Notes under the pieces: generated by a model | What the model was told of the DNA's origin: nothing | Database searches by the model: none | What the model saw: only the letters and a program-made list of their open reading frames with translations | From: an uncultured Verrucomicrobiota bacterium | Lineage (GTDB): Bacteria; Verrucomicrobiota; Verrucomicrobiia; Limisphaerales; UBA1096 | Assembly: GCA_913050205.1 (NCBI GenBank) | Contig: CAJXAU010000093.1 | Location: forward strand, 1-6,744 | Reading direction: 5' to 3' | DNA length: 6,744 nt | Translations under genes and position numbers: made by a program | Part shown: piece by piece, positions 1 to 6,140 of the stretch | Layout: each line of letters begins with the position of its first letter | Position numbering within the stretch: the stretch's first letter is position 1

Positions 1-133
1 TCTCACTGCCGTAACAACCGATATCGGAAAAACCCATATCATCGGCCATAATGATGACGATATTTGGCTGCTTGGCTGCCTGCAGTGTCAGCACTTGGCC
101 AAGCGCTATCAGAAAAAGAAAGAGTCGTTGCAC
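1..133 (-). CDS. Sulfatase, N-terminal fragment (runs off left edge)
   Basis: This is the start of an exported sulfatase; the other end lies outside the window. Forty-four residues are visible: a short basic start (MQR), a hydrophobic signal core (LFLFLIALGQVLTL), then QAAKQPNIVIIMADDMG followed by FSDIGCYGSE. The PNIVIIMADDMG segment is the typical first strand of type I sulfatases (Pfam Sulfatase), and its paired Asp residues (31-32) are the usual first calcium ligands. The CxPSR formylglycine site is not in view, so activity cannot be judged. I chose the GTG at 131-133 because GGAAG lies 8 nt upstream and the signal peptide begins there; a TTG farther upstream in the same frame is also open. 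The gene follows the DUF1501 gene after 51 nt. A near-perfect copy of the window's 14-bp palindrome encodes ALGQV within the signal peptide, and a perfect copy lies in the leader. The sulfatase call is firm; the substrate (probably a sulfated polysaccharide) is inferred from family and context. Confidence 0.9.
   Translation of the reverse strand, partial: MQRLFLFLIALGQVLTLQAAKQPNIVIIMADDMGFSDIGCYGSE
92..105. repeat. Palindrome copy 1 (one mismatch), inside sulfatase signal peptide
   Basis: CACTTGGCCAAGCG differs from the consensus CGCTTGGCCAAGCG at one base. It lies within the left sulfatase coding region, where the minus strand reads GCG CTT GGC CAA GTG (ALGQV) in the signal peptide. It starts 54 bases from copy 2. 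Confidence 0.8.
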
Positions 134-159
134 GCCGCAAGCTTCCGCTTGGCCAAGCG
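92..159 (-). promoter_or_regulatory. Possible mRNA hairpin enclosing the sulfatase ribosome site and GTG start
   Basis: On the minus-strand transcript, palindrome copy 2 (in the leader) and copy 1 (inside the coding start) can pair across 14 positions, one of them a G-U pair. The 40-nt loop between them holds the GGAAG ribosome site and the GTG at 131-133. Such a fold could modulate translation of the sulfatase. The complementarity is visible; the fold and any effect are inferred. Each copy can also fold on itself (5-bp stem, GGCC loop), which would compete. Confidence 0.35.
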
Positions 160-169
160 ACAGGTCAAG
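144..169 (-). repeat. Palindrome copy 2 with 26-bp extended leader element (copy A)
   Basis: The perfect palindrome CGCTTGGCCAAGCG occupies 146-159. With its flanks it forms a 26-bp unit that recurs at 4718-4743 with two differences. On the minus strand the unit reads CTTGACCTG, two to three bases, the palindrome core, then GGA. It lies between the DUF1501 stop and the sulfatase GTG, ending about a dozen bases before that start, and its downstream edge forms part of the GGAAG ribosome site. Confidence 0.85.
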
Positions 170-184
170 CAAGGGAGTGAAACC

Positions 185-1612
185 TTATGCGATAATTTCT
201 CTGATCACATGACCAAAATCCATTTCCAGCCGCTTGTGACCGGGGACTTCCAGTTTGTGGGGATTGATGCCCATGAGATGGTTGATCGTTGCATGAACGT
301 CGGTCACATAATGAGGATCTTCAACAGCATGATAACCCAACTCATCGGTCGCTCCGTTGACTACGCCACCCCTGATGCCCCCTCCTGCCATCCAGACACT
401 GAAACCGAATGAATGGTGGTCGCGACCATCGGCTCCCTGCGAACCCGGAGTGCGACCAAACTCCGTGGCGAAGACGACGATGGTGTCCTCGAGTAATCCG
501 CGCCGCTTCAAGTCCTTCAGCAAGGCAGCCGTGGGCTGATCGACCTGTCTGGACAACCGTGCGTGGCCATTTTTCAATCCTGAATGATTATCCCAAGCCC
601 CAGCGGCACCGTCGCCATGCATGATTTGGATGAAACGAACACCGCGTTCTGACAACCGCCGGGCCGCCAGCAACTGTTGGCCAAAGGCCTTGGTTTCCTG
701 TTGATCGAGTCCGTAGAGCTTCTTTGTCTCACCTGATTCCTGCGTAAAATCCAATGCCTCCGGAACGGCTGTTTGCATGCGAAAGGCCAACTCATACGAT
801 TTCATTCGGGCCTCAATAATCGGGTCGAGCGGATACCGTTCCGCCGCCAGGCCATTGAGCCTGTTGATCAACTCGAGATTCTTCCGTTGATCCACAGCCA
901 ATATGCTGTTGTCCGGCTTGGCATAATCGAGCGGATTCTTGGGATCGATCTTCAGGTTAACCGCATCGTAGGCAGGGCCAAGGTAGTGGGCATCTTTTTT
1001 GTCGAAAAAACGCGGCCCGATATTAATGAACTGCGGCAGGTTGTCGCTAAGCGAACCCAATCCGTAGTTGATCCATGCACCGATGGTCGGAACGCGTGGA
1101 TCCAGAAAATGGCGTCCGGAATGAAACTGCACCTGGGCACCGTGATTGTTATCACTCGTCCACATGGAACGAATGAAGGCGATGTCATCAGCGCAGGATC
1201 TGATGTGAGGAAACCAATCGCTGAGCTCAATTCCAGACTGGCCGTTTTTCCCAAAGCCGGTCTGCATGGGGAAAATTTTCGTGCGCGTGTGACCGTTGGC
1301 GTCACCCTTAATGGGAATCCGCAGTTTCCTGATCTTCGACGCATCCAAAACACTTTCGTAAGGCGTCTCACCAATGGATTTACCGGCGAACTTGTTGAGT
1401 GCGGGCTTGGGGTCAAAACTCTCCATGTGGCTGACTCCACCGCGCATGAATAACCAGATCACTCGTTTCGCCTTGGGCGTGAAATGTGGTTTACCATCCG
1501 GCAAGGCAGGCTCTTCTGCAGCCATGATGCCGTTCAACGCCAATGCCCCGAAGCCAAGCGCTGATCCAAGGAGAGTCCGCCTTGAAAGTTCAAATTGGTG
1601 GTCTAGTTTCAT
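185..1612 (-). CDS. DUF1501 family protein, Tat-exported
   Basis: This 475-residue protein belongs to the DUF1501 family, relatives of the alkaline phosphatase/sulfatase fold that are very abundant in Planctomycetota and Verrucomicrobiota; the biochemical role is not established. The N-terminus has a twin-arginine signal (SRRTLLG, residues 10-16) followed by a hydrophobic stretch to about residue 31, so export in folded form is likely. Family landmarks are visible: MRGGVSHMESFDP (56-68), DNNHGAQVQFHSGRH (154-168), a central HGDGAAGAWDNH (332-343), FATEFGRTP (381-389) and GRDHHSFGFSVWMAGGG (396-412), with candidate metal-binding His/Asp residues. The length is normal for the family and the frame is intact. 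The ATG overlaps the stop of the upstream cytochrome/DUF1549 gene by four bases (ATGA), which is classic translational coupling. This two-gene order is common in these phyla, and the two products are presumed to act together outside the cytoplasm. Confidence 0.93.
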   Translation of the reverse strand: MKLDHQFELSRRTLLGSALGFGALALNGIMAAEEPALPDGKPHFTPKAKRVIWLFMRGGVSHMESFDPKPALNKFAGKSIGETPYESVLDASKIRKLRIPIKGDANGHTRTKIFPMQTGFGKNGQSGIELSDWFPHIRSCADDIAFIRSMWTSDNNHGAQVQFHSGRHFLDPRVPTIGAWINYGLGSLSDNLPQFINIGPRFFDKKDAHYLGPAYDAVNLKIDPKNPLDYAKPDNSILAVDQRKNLELINRLNGLAAERYPLDPIIEARMKSYELAFRMQTAVPEALDFTQESGETKKLYGLDQQETKAFGQQLLAARRLSERGVRFIQIMHGDGAAGAWDNHSGLKNGHARLSRQVDQPTAALLKDLKRRGLLEDTIVVFATEFGRTPGSQGADGRDHHSFGFSVWMAGGGIRGGVVNGATDELGYHAVEDPHYVTDVHATINHLMGINPHKLEVPGHKRLEMDFGHVIREIIA

Positions 1613-4600
1613 CGAATCATCATGAAATCGTTAAGGTTAATCAGGGCATGAATGAAATGCTCACGCTTGGGTTGCTTCTTTAAATACGACAGGCATTCAG
1701 CCAATTCGGAGTCGGCCGGTTGCCGGGCCAGGATTTTGAAAAACGCAGCCCGGACAAACTCCTCGGCACTCAAGTCAGCGTCAAAAACGGAAGCAATCTG
1801 CTTCGCCGATGCGGTGGCCGTCTGACTGTTCATCATCGCCAGCGCCTGCTGCGGAACGACGCTTTCTCCACGCCGGTAGCAGGCAAACACGTCTGCGTCG
1901 TCAAATGTCGAAAGAAATTTCGAACGACCATCCCTTGAATGAAAAAAATACAGACTACGCCGACGTTCACCCGGAGAAGGCGTTACCGATGGGCCACCCA
2001 TAGTCGAGTCCAATGTTCCGCCGAGATAAAGCAGGCTGTCTCGAACGACCTGAGCCTCCATCCGACGACTGTTCATTCGCCAGTAATGGTGGTTGCCCGG
2101 ATCGGCTGCGAGCGATCTCTTGTAAGCAGCAAGGTTTGAGGAACTGCGCTGCCAAGTCTTCGATGTCAGCAACAGGCGATGCAGTTGCTTCATGTCCCAA
2201 CCGGACTCCATGAATTCCACTGCCAAATGATCCAACAGATCGTGGTGTAATGGCTTGGGTGCCCTCAACCCGAAATCACTGACAGTCTCAACCAGTGGAA
2301 CCCCGAAATGCCGCAGCCATATATGATTGACCGCCACCCGGGCGGTCAGGGGGTGATCCCGATGCGTTAACCAATTCGCCAAGGCCGTTCTACGGCCGGT
2401 GCTCGACTTCGGATAGCCCCCTTCAACGGGCAGTGCATCCTTGTTCGGCGTCTTAACCAGAGACACCTTGCTCAAAGGCAGCGGCTCATAACCCGGAAAT
2501 CTGCCCTCCTCCAGATCCTCTTCAAGTTTTTTAATCGTCATCTGCGCGTTGGCAGATTTTTTTGTATCGAACAGATCGACTCTCGCTTGCGCCAGCTTGG
2601 CTTCAAGCTGCCGGCGGCCTGCGGTTTCTGCCGAGCCGTTTCCTTTGTTCCGGTATGTGGCGTTGTCCGCATCGATGCGAGCCCTTGCAAAAGCGTATTC
2701 TGCCTTGGCATGTTTTAACTTGGCATCCGCCAGCTCGATAGCTTCGACCGTAACAGTTGACTCCGTCGGGTTGTCACTGGCTTTTTGAAGGACGACCTGT
2801 GAGGGCAAGTGCCGGACTTCAATTTCGTAAAAATCCACAACAGCATCATAGGCCAAAAGTTGCACTAAACCGGGTTCCCGTCTCGGTAGATTGAAGGAAA
2901 AAAGAAACTCACCGTCCAAGGCAACATTGATCAGCGTATCACGGATTTTCAGGTTCAACGTGTACTTCTGATTCAACTTTATCGGCCGCTTGGCAACGGC
3001 TTGGGTATAATGATCCTTCCCATCGACCGTGTGTGCCAAGTGTACCTTGCCTCCTCCGACGCTGGTGTACACAAAGTGTGAATTTTCCCCACTCTCATCG
3101 ACGTCGAATCGTATCCCGGCCGACTTCCATTTCTTGCCACCTGTCGTTTGAAAACTAAGCGACAATTCAAAGTCCCTGGGATGCTTGATTTTCGAGCGTA
3201 AAAAGGCTTTGTCCAGAGAGGGCTCTATAATTGAGTAAGCCCCGTCCTGAAATCGCCAATCATCTCCCGTCGTTTCCCAAAGTTTCGGACGGAGTTTACT
3301 GAAGTCATCAACAAAAACAGATTCACCAACAACGATCTCGCTGGGCGGAGTCTGCCTTTTGTCTTGAGCGGCCTTTGTCTGTTTCAACTTTTCCAACTGA
3401 TTTTCAGCCTCAGAAACCTTCGCTCGCTCTTGGGCTAAATAGCCTTGTTGGGCGAAATTTCGCATGTCGGGCCGCCATGCCTCGAGCGGTAACGCAACCT
3501 CTTGGGGCGACTCCCAGCCACTCCTAAAAAAAGCAGGCGGACCGGCGCTGATTTTTTGATCCTTGTCGGCCTTGCTTTCATCCCCTCGCTCATGCAGATA
3601 GGTGACGGCATCCGGATTCCCGTCATAAACACGAGAGATTCCATTTTTCATCAGGTCCAACTCACCGGGCATGACATCGACCCGAACCTGATACGGCTCA
3701 AAGATCGCCCGAAATTTGTAGTAATCCAGATGGTCAATGGGATCGTATTTATGATCGTGGCACTTGGCACAATTCATCGTCAATCCCATGAAAGCCTTGC
3801 TCGTATGTTCAACCGTGTTATCGAGCCAAGTCGTGCGATTGAATTTGAAGTAGCTCCTCGCCAAAAAGCCGGTGGCTGCAATCGCCGATAAATCCGTCGG
3901 CGCGATTTCGTCTGCGGCAAGCATCTCCCGGATCATTTGATCGTAGCCTTTGTTTTCATTCAGGGATGAAACGATCCAGTCACGCCAACGCCATAATTGC
4001 TTTTGACTGTCCCTCACCTCATCACCGAGCCCATACCAATCTGAATAGCGCCAGATATCCATCCAGTGCCGCGCCCATCGTTCTCCATAATGAGGACTGG
4101 CGAGGAGCTCGTCCACAATCAACTCCCACGGCCGTTCGTCCCGCAACTGCTCCCGATTGGGCGGCAAACCAAGGAGGTCGAGGTACAGGCGACGAATCAG
4201 AATTGTTCGTTCGGCCGGAGGCTGGCCCTTGAGCCCGCGCTTGGCCAAGCGGGACTCAATTAGATCGTCCACAGGATTGGCAGCTTTACCCGGCAACGAC
4301 GCACGGCGCGGAACCTGAAACGCCCAGTGCTCACGGGGATCGGCCTCGGCGGTTTCGTTTGACGGAACCGGGGCACCGACGGCAATCCACTCTCGAATGG
4401 CCGCAATCTCCGCCGCCTTCAACGGCGCACCCTCCGGCGGCATCCGCTCATCCAAGTCCGGCGACAGTAATCGCGCCAGCAGTTTTCCCTCAACCGCTTG
4501 GCCAAGCGCCAGCACATCCCCATCCCGACTCCCTTTGCGAAGGTTGGCCGCAGAATCCACCCGCAACCCGGCCTTCTGTTTCAGCGCACCGTGACAGGCG

Positions 4601-4704
4601 TAACAACGCTCTTTGAGCACCGGCTTGATATCACGCAGATATTCGACCGCACCAGCGCTTGCTATTCCGGTGGTAAAAAGAAATATGGCGAATAACCGGG
4701 TCAC
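1609..4704 (-). CDS. Planctomycete-type cytochrome c protein with DUF1549, LamG-like and DUF1553 domains
   Basis: This is a complete 1031-residue exported multidomain protein. After a signal peptide (about 1-19) comes a PSCyt1 cytochrome domain with CYACH at 34-38 and a plausible axial Met in ERMPPEG (86-92). DUF1549 (PSCyt2) follows at roughly 143-340 and contains a second heme-type motif, CAKCH at 312-316, in MNCAKCHDHKYDP. A coiled-coil-like stretch (about 420-450) precedes a LamG/DUF1080-like beta domain at about 461-632 (starting VFVDDFSKLRPKLWE). A second Ala/Lys/Glu-rich helical stretch (about 655-735) leads into DUF1553 (PSD1) at about 765-1015, with RVAVNHIWLRHFG (789-801). The family is linked to carbohydrate breakdown in these phyla, but its reaction is unknown; electron transfer to a partner is an inference from the heme motifs. 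The start is GTG, with GGAG 12 nt upstream and no usable ATG before residue 88. Two perfect palindrome copies lie inside the coding sequence. The stop overlaps the DUF1501 start. Confidence 0.93.
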   Translation of the reverse strand: MTRLFAIFLFTTGIASAGAVEYLRDIKPVLKERCYACHGALKQKAGLRVDSAANLRKGSRDGDVLALGQAVEGKLLARLLSPDLDERMPPEGAPLKAAEIAAIREWIAVGAPVPSNETAEADPREHWAFQVPRRASLPGKAANPVDDLIESRLAKRGLKGQPPAERTILIRRLYLDLLGLPPNREQLRDERPWELIVDELLASPHYGERWARHWMDIWRYSDWYGLGDEVRDSQKQLWRWRDWIVSSLNENKGYDQMIREMLAADEIAPTDLSAIAATGFLARSYFKFNRTTWLDNTVEHTSKAFMGLTMNCAKCHDHKYDPIDHLDYYKFRAIFEPYQVRVDVMPGELDLMKNGISRVYDGNPDAVTYLHERGDESKADKDQKISAGPPAFFRSGWESPQEVALPLEAWRPDMRNFAQQGYLAQERAKVSEAENQLEKLKQTKAAQDKRQTPPSEIVVGESVFVDDFSKLRPKLWETTGDDWRFQDGAYSIIEPSLDKAFLRSKIKHPRDFELSLSFQTTGGKKWKSAGIRFDVDESGENSHFVYTSVGGGKVHLAHTVDGKDHYTQAVAKRPIKLNQKYTLNLKIRDTLINVALDGEFLFSFNLPRREPGLVQLLAYDAVVDFYEIEVRHLPSQVVLQKASDNPTESTVTVEAIELADAKLKHAKAEYAFARARIDADNATYRNKGNGSAETAGRRQLEAKLAQARVDLFDTKKSANAQMTIKKLEEDLEEGRFPGYEPLPLSKVSLVKTPNKDALPVEGGYPKSSTGRRTALANWLTHRDHPLTARVAVNHIWLRHFGVPLVETVSDFGLRAPKPLHHDLLDHLAVEFMESGWDMKQLHRLLLTSKTWQRSSSNLAAYKRSLAADPGNHHYWRMNSRRMEAQVVRDSLLYLGGTLDSTMGGPSVTPSPGERRRSLYFFHSRDGRSKFLSTFDDADVFACYRRGESVVPQQALAMMNSQTATASAKQIASVFDADLSAEEFVRAAFFKILARQPADSELAECLSYLKKQPKREHFIHALINLNDFMMIR
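4238..4251. repeat. Palindrome copy 3 (perfect), inside cytochrome/DUF1549 gene
   Basis: A perfect CGCTTGGCCAAGCG lies in the coding region just before DUF1549. It is read on the minus strand as CGC TTG GCC AAG CGC (RLAKR, residues 152-156). Related proteins vary in this linker, so the codons are probably tolerant of change. Confidence 0.85.
4495..4508. repeat. Palindrome copy 4 (perfect), inside PSCyt1 domain
   Basis: A perfect CGCTTGGCCAAGCG sits in the cytochrome domain between the CYACH motif and the MPP loop. It is read in a different frame from copy 3, as GCG CTT GGC CAA GCG (ALGQA, residues 66-70). The same DNA word giving two different peptides in one gene shows that the DNA, not the peptide, is what is conserved. 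Confidence 0.85.
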
Positions 4705-4717
4705 GCTCGCCAGAGTC

Positions 4718-4743
4718 TCCGCTTGGCCAAACGGCAGGTCAAG
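4718..4743 (-). repeat. Palindrome copy 5 with 26-bp extended leader element (copy B)
   Basis: The core CGCTTGGCCAAACG (4720-4733) has one mismatch to the consensus. The 26-bp unit matches 24 of 26 positions of the one at 144-169. On the minus strand it begins CTTGACCTG and ends with the GGA of the GGAG ribosome site, 15 nt (core end to start) before the GTG start of the cytochrome/DUF1549 gene at 4704. Confidence 0.85.
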
Positions 4744-4765
4744 TCAGCTCGCGATTGGCCAAGCG
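4720..4765 (-). promoter_or_regulatory. Possible mRNA hairpin just before cytochrome/DUF1549 start
   Basis: Copies 6 and 5 can pair in the minus-strand RNA over 14 positions with one mismatch, closing an 18-nt loop (4734-4751). The stem ends immediately before the GGAG ribosome site of the gene starting at 4704. It has no following U-run, so it is not a standard intrinsic terminator. It might instead stabilise the message end, attenuate, or control access to the ribosome site. Only the complementarity is seen directly. Confidence 0.35.
4752..4765. repeat. Palindrome copy 6 (one mismatch), intergenic
   Basis: CGATTGGCCAAGCG lies in the 72-nt gap between the barrel gene stop (4777) and the cytochrome/DUF1549 start (4704). 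It starts 32 bases from copy 5. This copy does not carry the 26-bp extension. Confidence 0.8.
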
Positions 4766-4776
4766 TAAGACTAAAC

Positions 4777-5592
4777 TCAAAACACGATACCCAGACTCAA
4801 CAGAAATCGATCGCCATTACCGTGATCCAGCGTGCCTTGGCGATCGTGAAAATCATGCTTCCACTCGAGGCGCATGTGGGTGGTGTCATTGAAGTTCCAG
4901 TAAAACGCAGGCCCGGCGAGCAGAGTCTCGGTGCCGTTATCTTTGTATAAAAAGTCGGTTTCCCACAGTATCTGACTATTAGTTTCAAGAGGATAAAACT
5001 TATAACCCAAATCCAGAGAAAACCCAGTCTCGGACGGTTTATCGCCCTCAAAGTCCCAATAGCTCGCAGAACTTACGAAGGCCAAGCGATGAGTCTCGAA
5101 CTCGTAGCCCAATCCAAGGCCGCCGCCCCACTTGTTGTCGTAGATCTCGTAGTCATCCTCGCCAGCCAAAGGCACGCGTAGCATCGGCTTTAACGTCCAC
5201 GATCCGCTGCGACCGTCGAGGTTAAAATATTTTTTCAATGGCAACGCCAAGGTAGCATCGCCGATACCGTTATCGCGCTCGACGTATTTTCCACCCAACC
5301 CATCCGGCATCTCGCGCCGGGCACTCAACACGTACGGCAGTTTGTACGTCAACCGAATCGACCGATCCCAGGTATACACCCCCTGAAAATGCAGGAGGTG
5401 CACATCCTCGGTAAAACCGGAGTAGGCCGTTTCGTCGCCCAGCAGCAAATCACTTTCACGGCGGTACTCGTCGATCAACTGCAATCCCCAACCGTTGTCC
5501 CAGCGGGGCATCATGTTCATGATCGGCTCGTCGGCCGACACAACCCAACTGGATAACACGACGCCCAGCAGCGCCGCTTTTCGTGCCATCAT
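4777..5592 (-). CDS. Predicted outer-membrane beta-barrel, Phenol_MetA_deg-like transporter family
   Basis: This 271-residue protein has a signal peptide ending near SA|DEP (about residue 20). It then shows alternating aromatic/hydrophobic beta-strand patterns to the end and finishes in a terminal Phe (FLLSLGIVF), the usual signal for insertion into the outer membrane. The segment RDNGIGDATLALPLKKYF (106-123) resembles the Phenol_MetA_deg (MetA-pathway) transporter family, whose members are annotated as outer-membrane channels without proven substrates. A Met-rich start to the mature protein (MNMMPRW, 25-31) could hint at metal contact, but this is speculation. Two consecutive ATG codons begin the gene only 2 nt after the stop of the HMA-domain gene, so the two are almost certainly co-translated. 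I infer a role in moving or sensing a metal or small solute at the outer membrane. The barrel call is good; the family name is moderately sure. Confidence 0.78.
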   Translation of the reverse strand: MMARKAALLGVVLSSWVVSADEPIMNMMPRWDNGWGLQLIDEYRRESDLLLGDETAYSGFTEDVHLLHFQGVYTWDRSIRLTYKLPYVLSARREMPDGLGGKYVERDNGIGDATLALPLKKYFNLDGRSGSWTLKPMLRVPLAGEDDYEIYDNKWGGGLGLGYEFETHRLAFVSSASYWDFEGDKPSETGFSLDLGYKFYPLETNSQILWETDFLYKDNGTETLLAGPAFYWNFNDTTHMRLEWKHDFHDRQGTLDHGNGDRFLLSLGIVF

Positions 5593-5594
5593 GG

Positions 5595-6038
5595 TTACTT
5601 CAGTTTCTTCGCCGAGGCAAAGGGATGCGTCTTCAACTTACCCGCCTCGAGCGAATACCACTCGACGGGGTCGTACCCGGCATCGTTGACCGCCTTGTCG
5701 AGGCTTGCGACATCAGCCTGAAACCCGGGCAACAGCGCCACGGTCAGCAACTGCGTTTTCGTATCCATGTCGAGACCCCGTTTATACCGGGTCGAGTCCA
5801 CAAACGGCAGCTTGCCAACCTTGACGCGAATACCGATTGCGCACGATGGGCAAACCAGCCCCTTGACGTACATCAGCGTCACGTCTTTCCGCTCCTTCAG
5901 CAGCTTTATCGCGGCGGCATCGCGCACCTCCTGTTTCGCGTCCGGATCTCCATCAGCCGCCGAAACCGCAGCCGCGCCCAACGTCGCCACGATCATCACG
6001 GCGACCCAACTTTCCACACTCTTTTTAATTAAATTCAT
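5595..6038 (-). CDS. Secreted HMA (heavy-metal-associated) domain protein
   Basis: The 147-residue product has an N-terminal signal peptide (NLIKKS, then a hydrophobic core, with cleavage near VSA|AD, about residue 27) and a single HMA-type domain spanning about residues 52-127. The metal site is the CxxC in GLVCPSCAIGIRVKVGKLP (Cys63 and Cys66). The order beta-strand with CxxC, helix, beta-strand (QLLTVAL), helix (DVASLDKAVNDAGYDP) matches the ferredoxin-like HMA fold. HMA domains bind soft metals such as copper, zinc, cadmium or mercury and pass them to partners; which metal applies here cannot be told. Export suggests a periplasmic carrier, comparable in layout to MerP but with a divergent motif (CPSC in place of the usual TCxxC). 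The ATG at 6036-6038 has a good ribosome site, AAAGGA, about 5 nt upstream. The gene sits 101 nt after the Cys/His-rich gene and 2 nt before the barrel gene. Confidence 0.87.
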   Translation of the reverse strand: MNLIKKSVESWVAVMIVATLGAAAVSAADGDPDAKQEVRDAAAIKLLKERKDVTLMYVKGLVCPSCAIGIRVKVGKLPFVDSTRYKRGLDMDTKTQLLTVALLPGFQADVASLDKAVNDAGYDPVEWYSLEAGKLKTHPFASAKKLK

Positions 6039-6139
6039 TCGTTTCCTTTCTTTTTTTCACATTTGCAATCGATGTTGCGTACCAATGGACACACCCGTGC
6101 CCGACGGTGTTTTTTTGAGAATGGAACCGGATCCGGTTC
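6039..6139 (-). other. Intergenic gap before the HMA gene
   Basis: This 101-nt spacer is the longest in the window. It contains the 18-bp dyad at its upstream end, an A-run, and the AAAGGA ribosome site of the HMA gene close to 6044-6049. A TTGGTA followed 17 nt later by ATGTGA is too weak for me to call a promoter. If the HMA-barrel pair has its own promoter, this is the likely location. Confidence 0.4.
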
Positions 6140-6140
6140 C
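6123..6140. repeat. 18-bp perfect palindrome at the end of the Cys/His-rich gene
   Basis: GGAACCGGATCCGGTTCC is a perfect 18-bp dyad that starts at the last base of the TAG stop of the gene at 6140-6550. As RNA it would form a 7-bp stem with a GATC loop. In the direction of transcription it is followed by ATTCTC and a run of A, not U, so it does not qualify as a standard intrinsic terminator. It could be an RNA end-processing or stability element, or a protein-binding dyad for the next gene. Confidence 0.5.

Noticed and set aside
95..412. Plus-strand open frame beginning MAKRYQKKK with a second LAKR
   Set aside because: The LAKR residues come from the palindrome, which reads the same on both strands. 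The frame is antisense to the left sulfatase start and the DUF1501 end.
677..684. TTGGCCAA inside the DUF1501 gene
   Set aside because: Only the 8-bp core matches, and the flanks do not extend the 14-bp palindrome. It encodes an ordinary GQQLLAA segment, so it is probably chance.
773..1453. Long plus-strand open frame (226 codons)
   Set aside because: It lies entirely antisense to the DUF1501 gene, which has strong family motifs. It is a shadow frame.
5080..5088. GGCCAAGCG inside the barrel gene
   Set aside because: Only one side of the palindrome is present (9 bases). It could be a decayed copy but cannot be told from chance.
6091..6117. Hairpin-like ACACC/GGTGT followed by seven T on the plus strand
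   Set aside because: It would only terminate plus-strand transcription, and there is no plus-strand gene. The stem is short, with a bulge.
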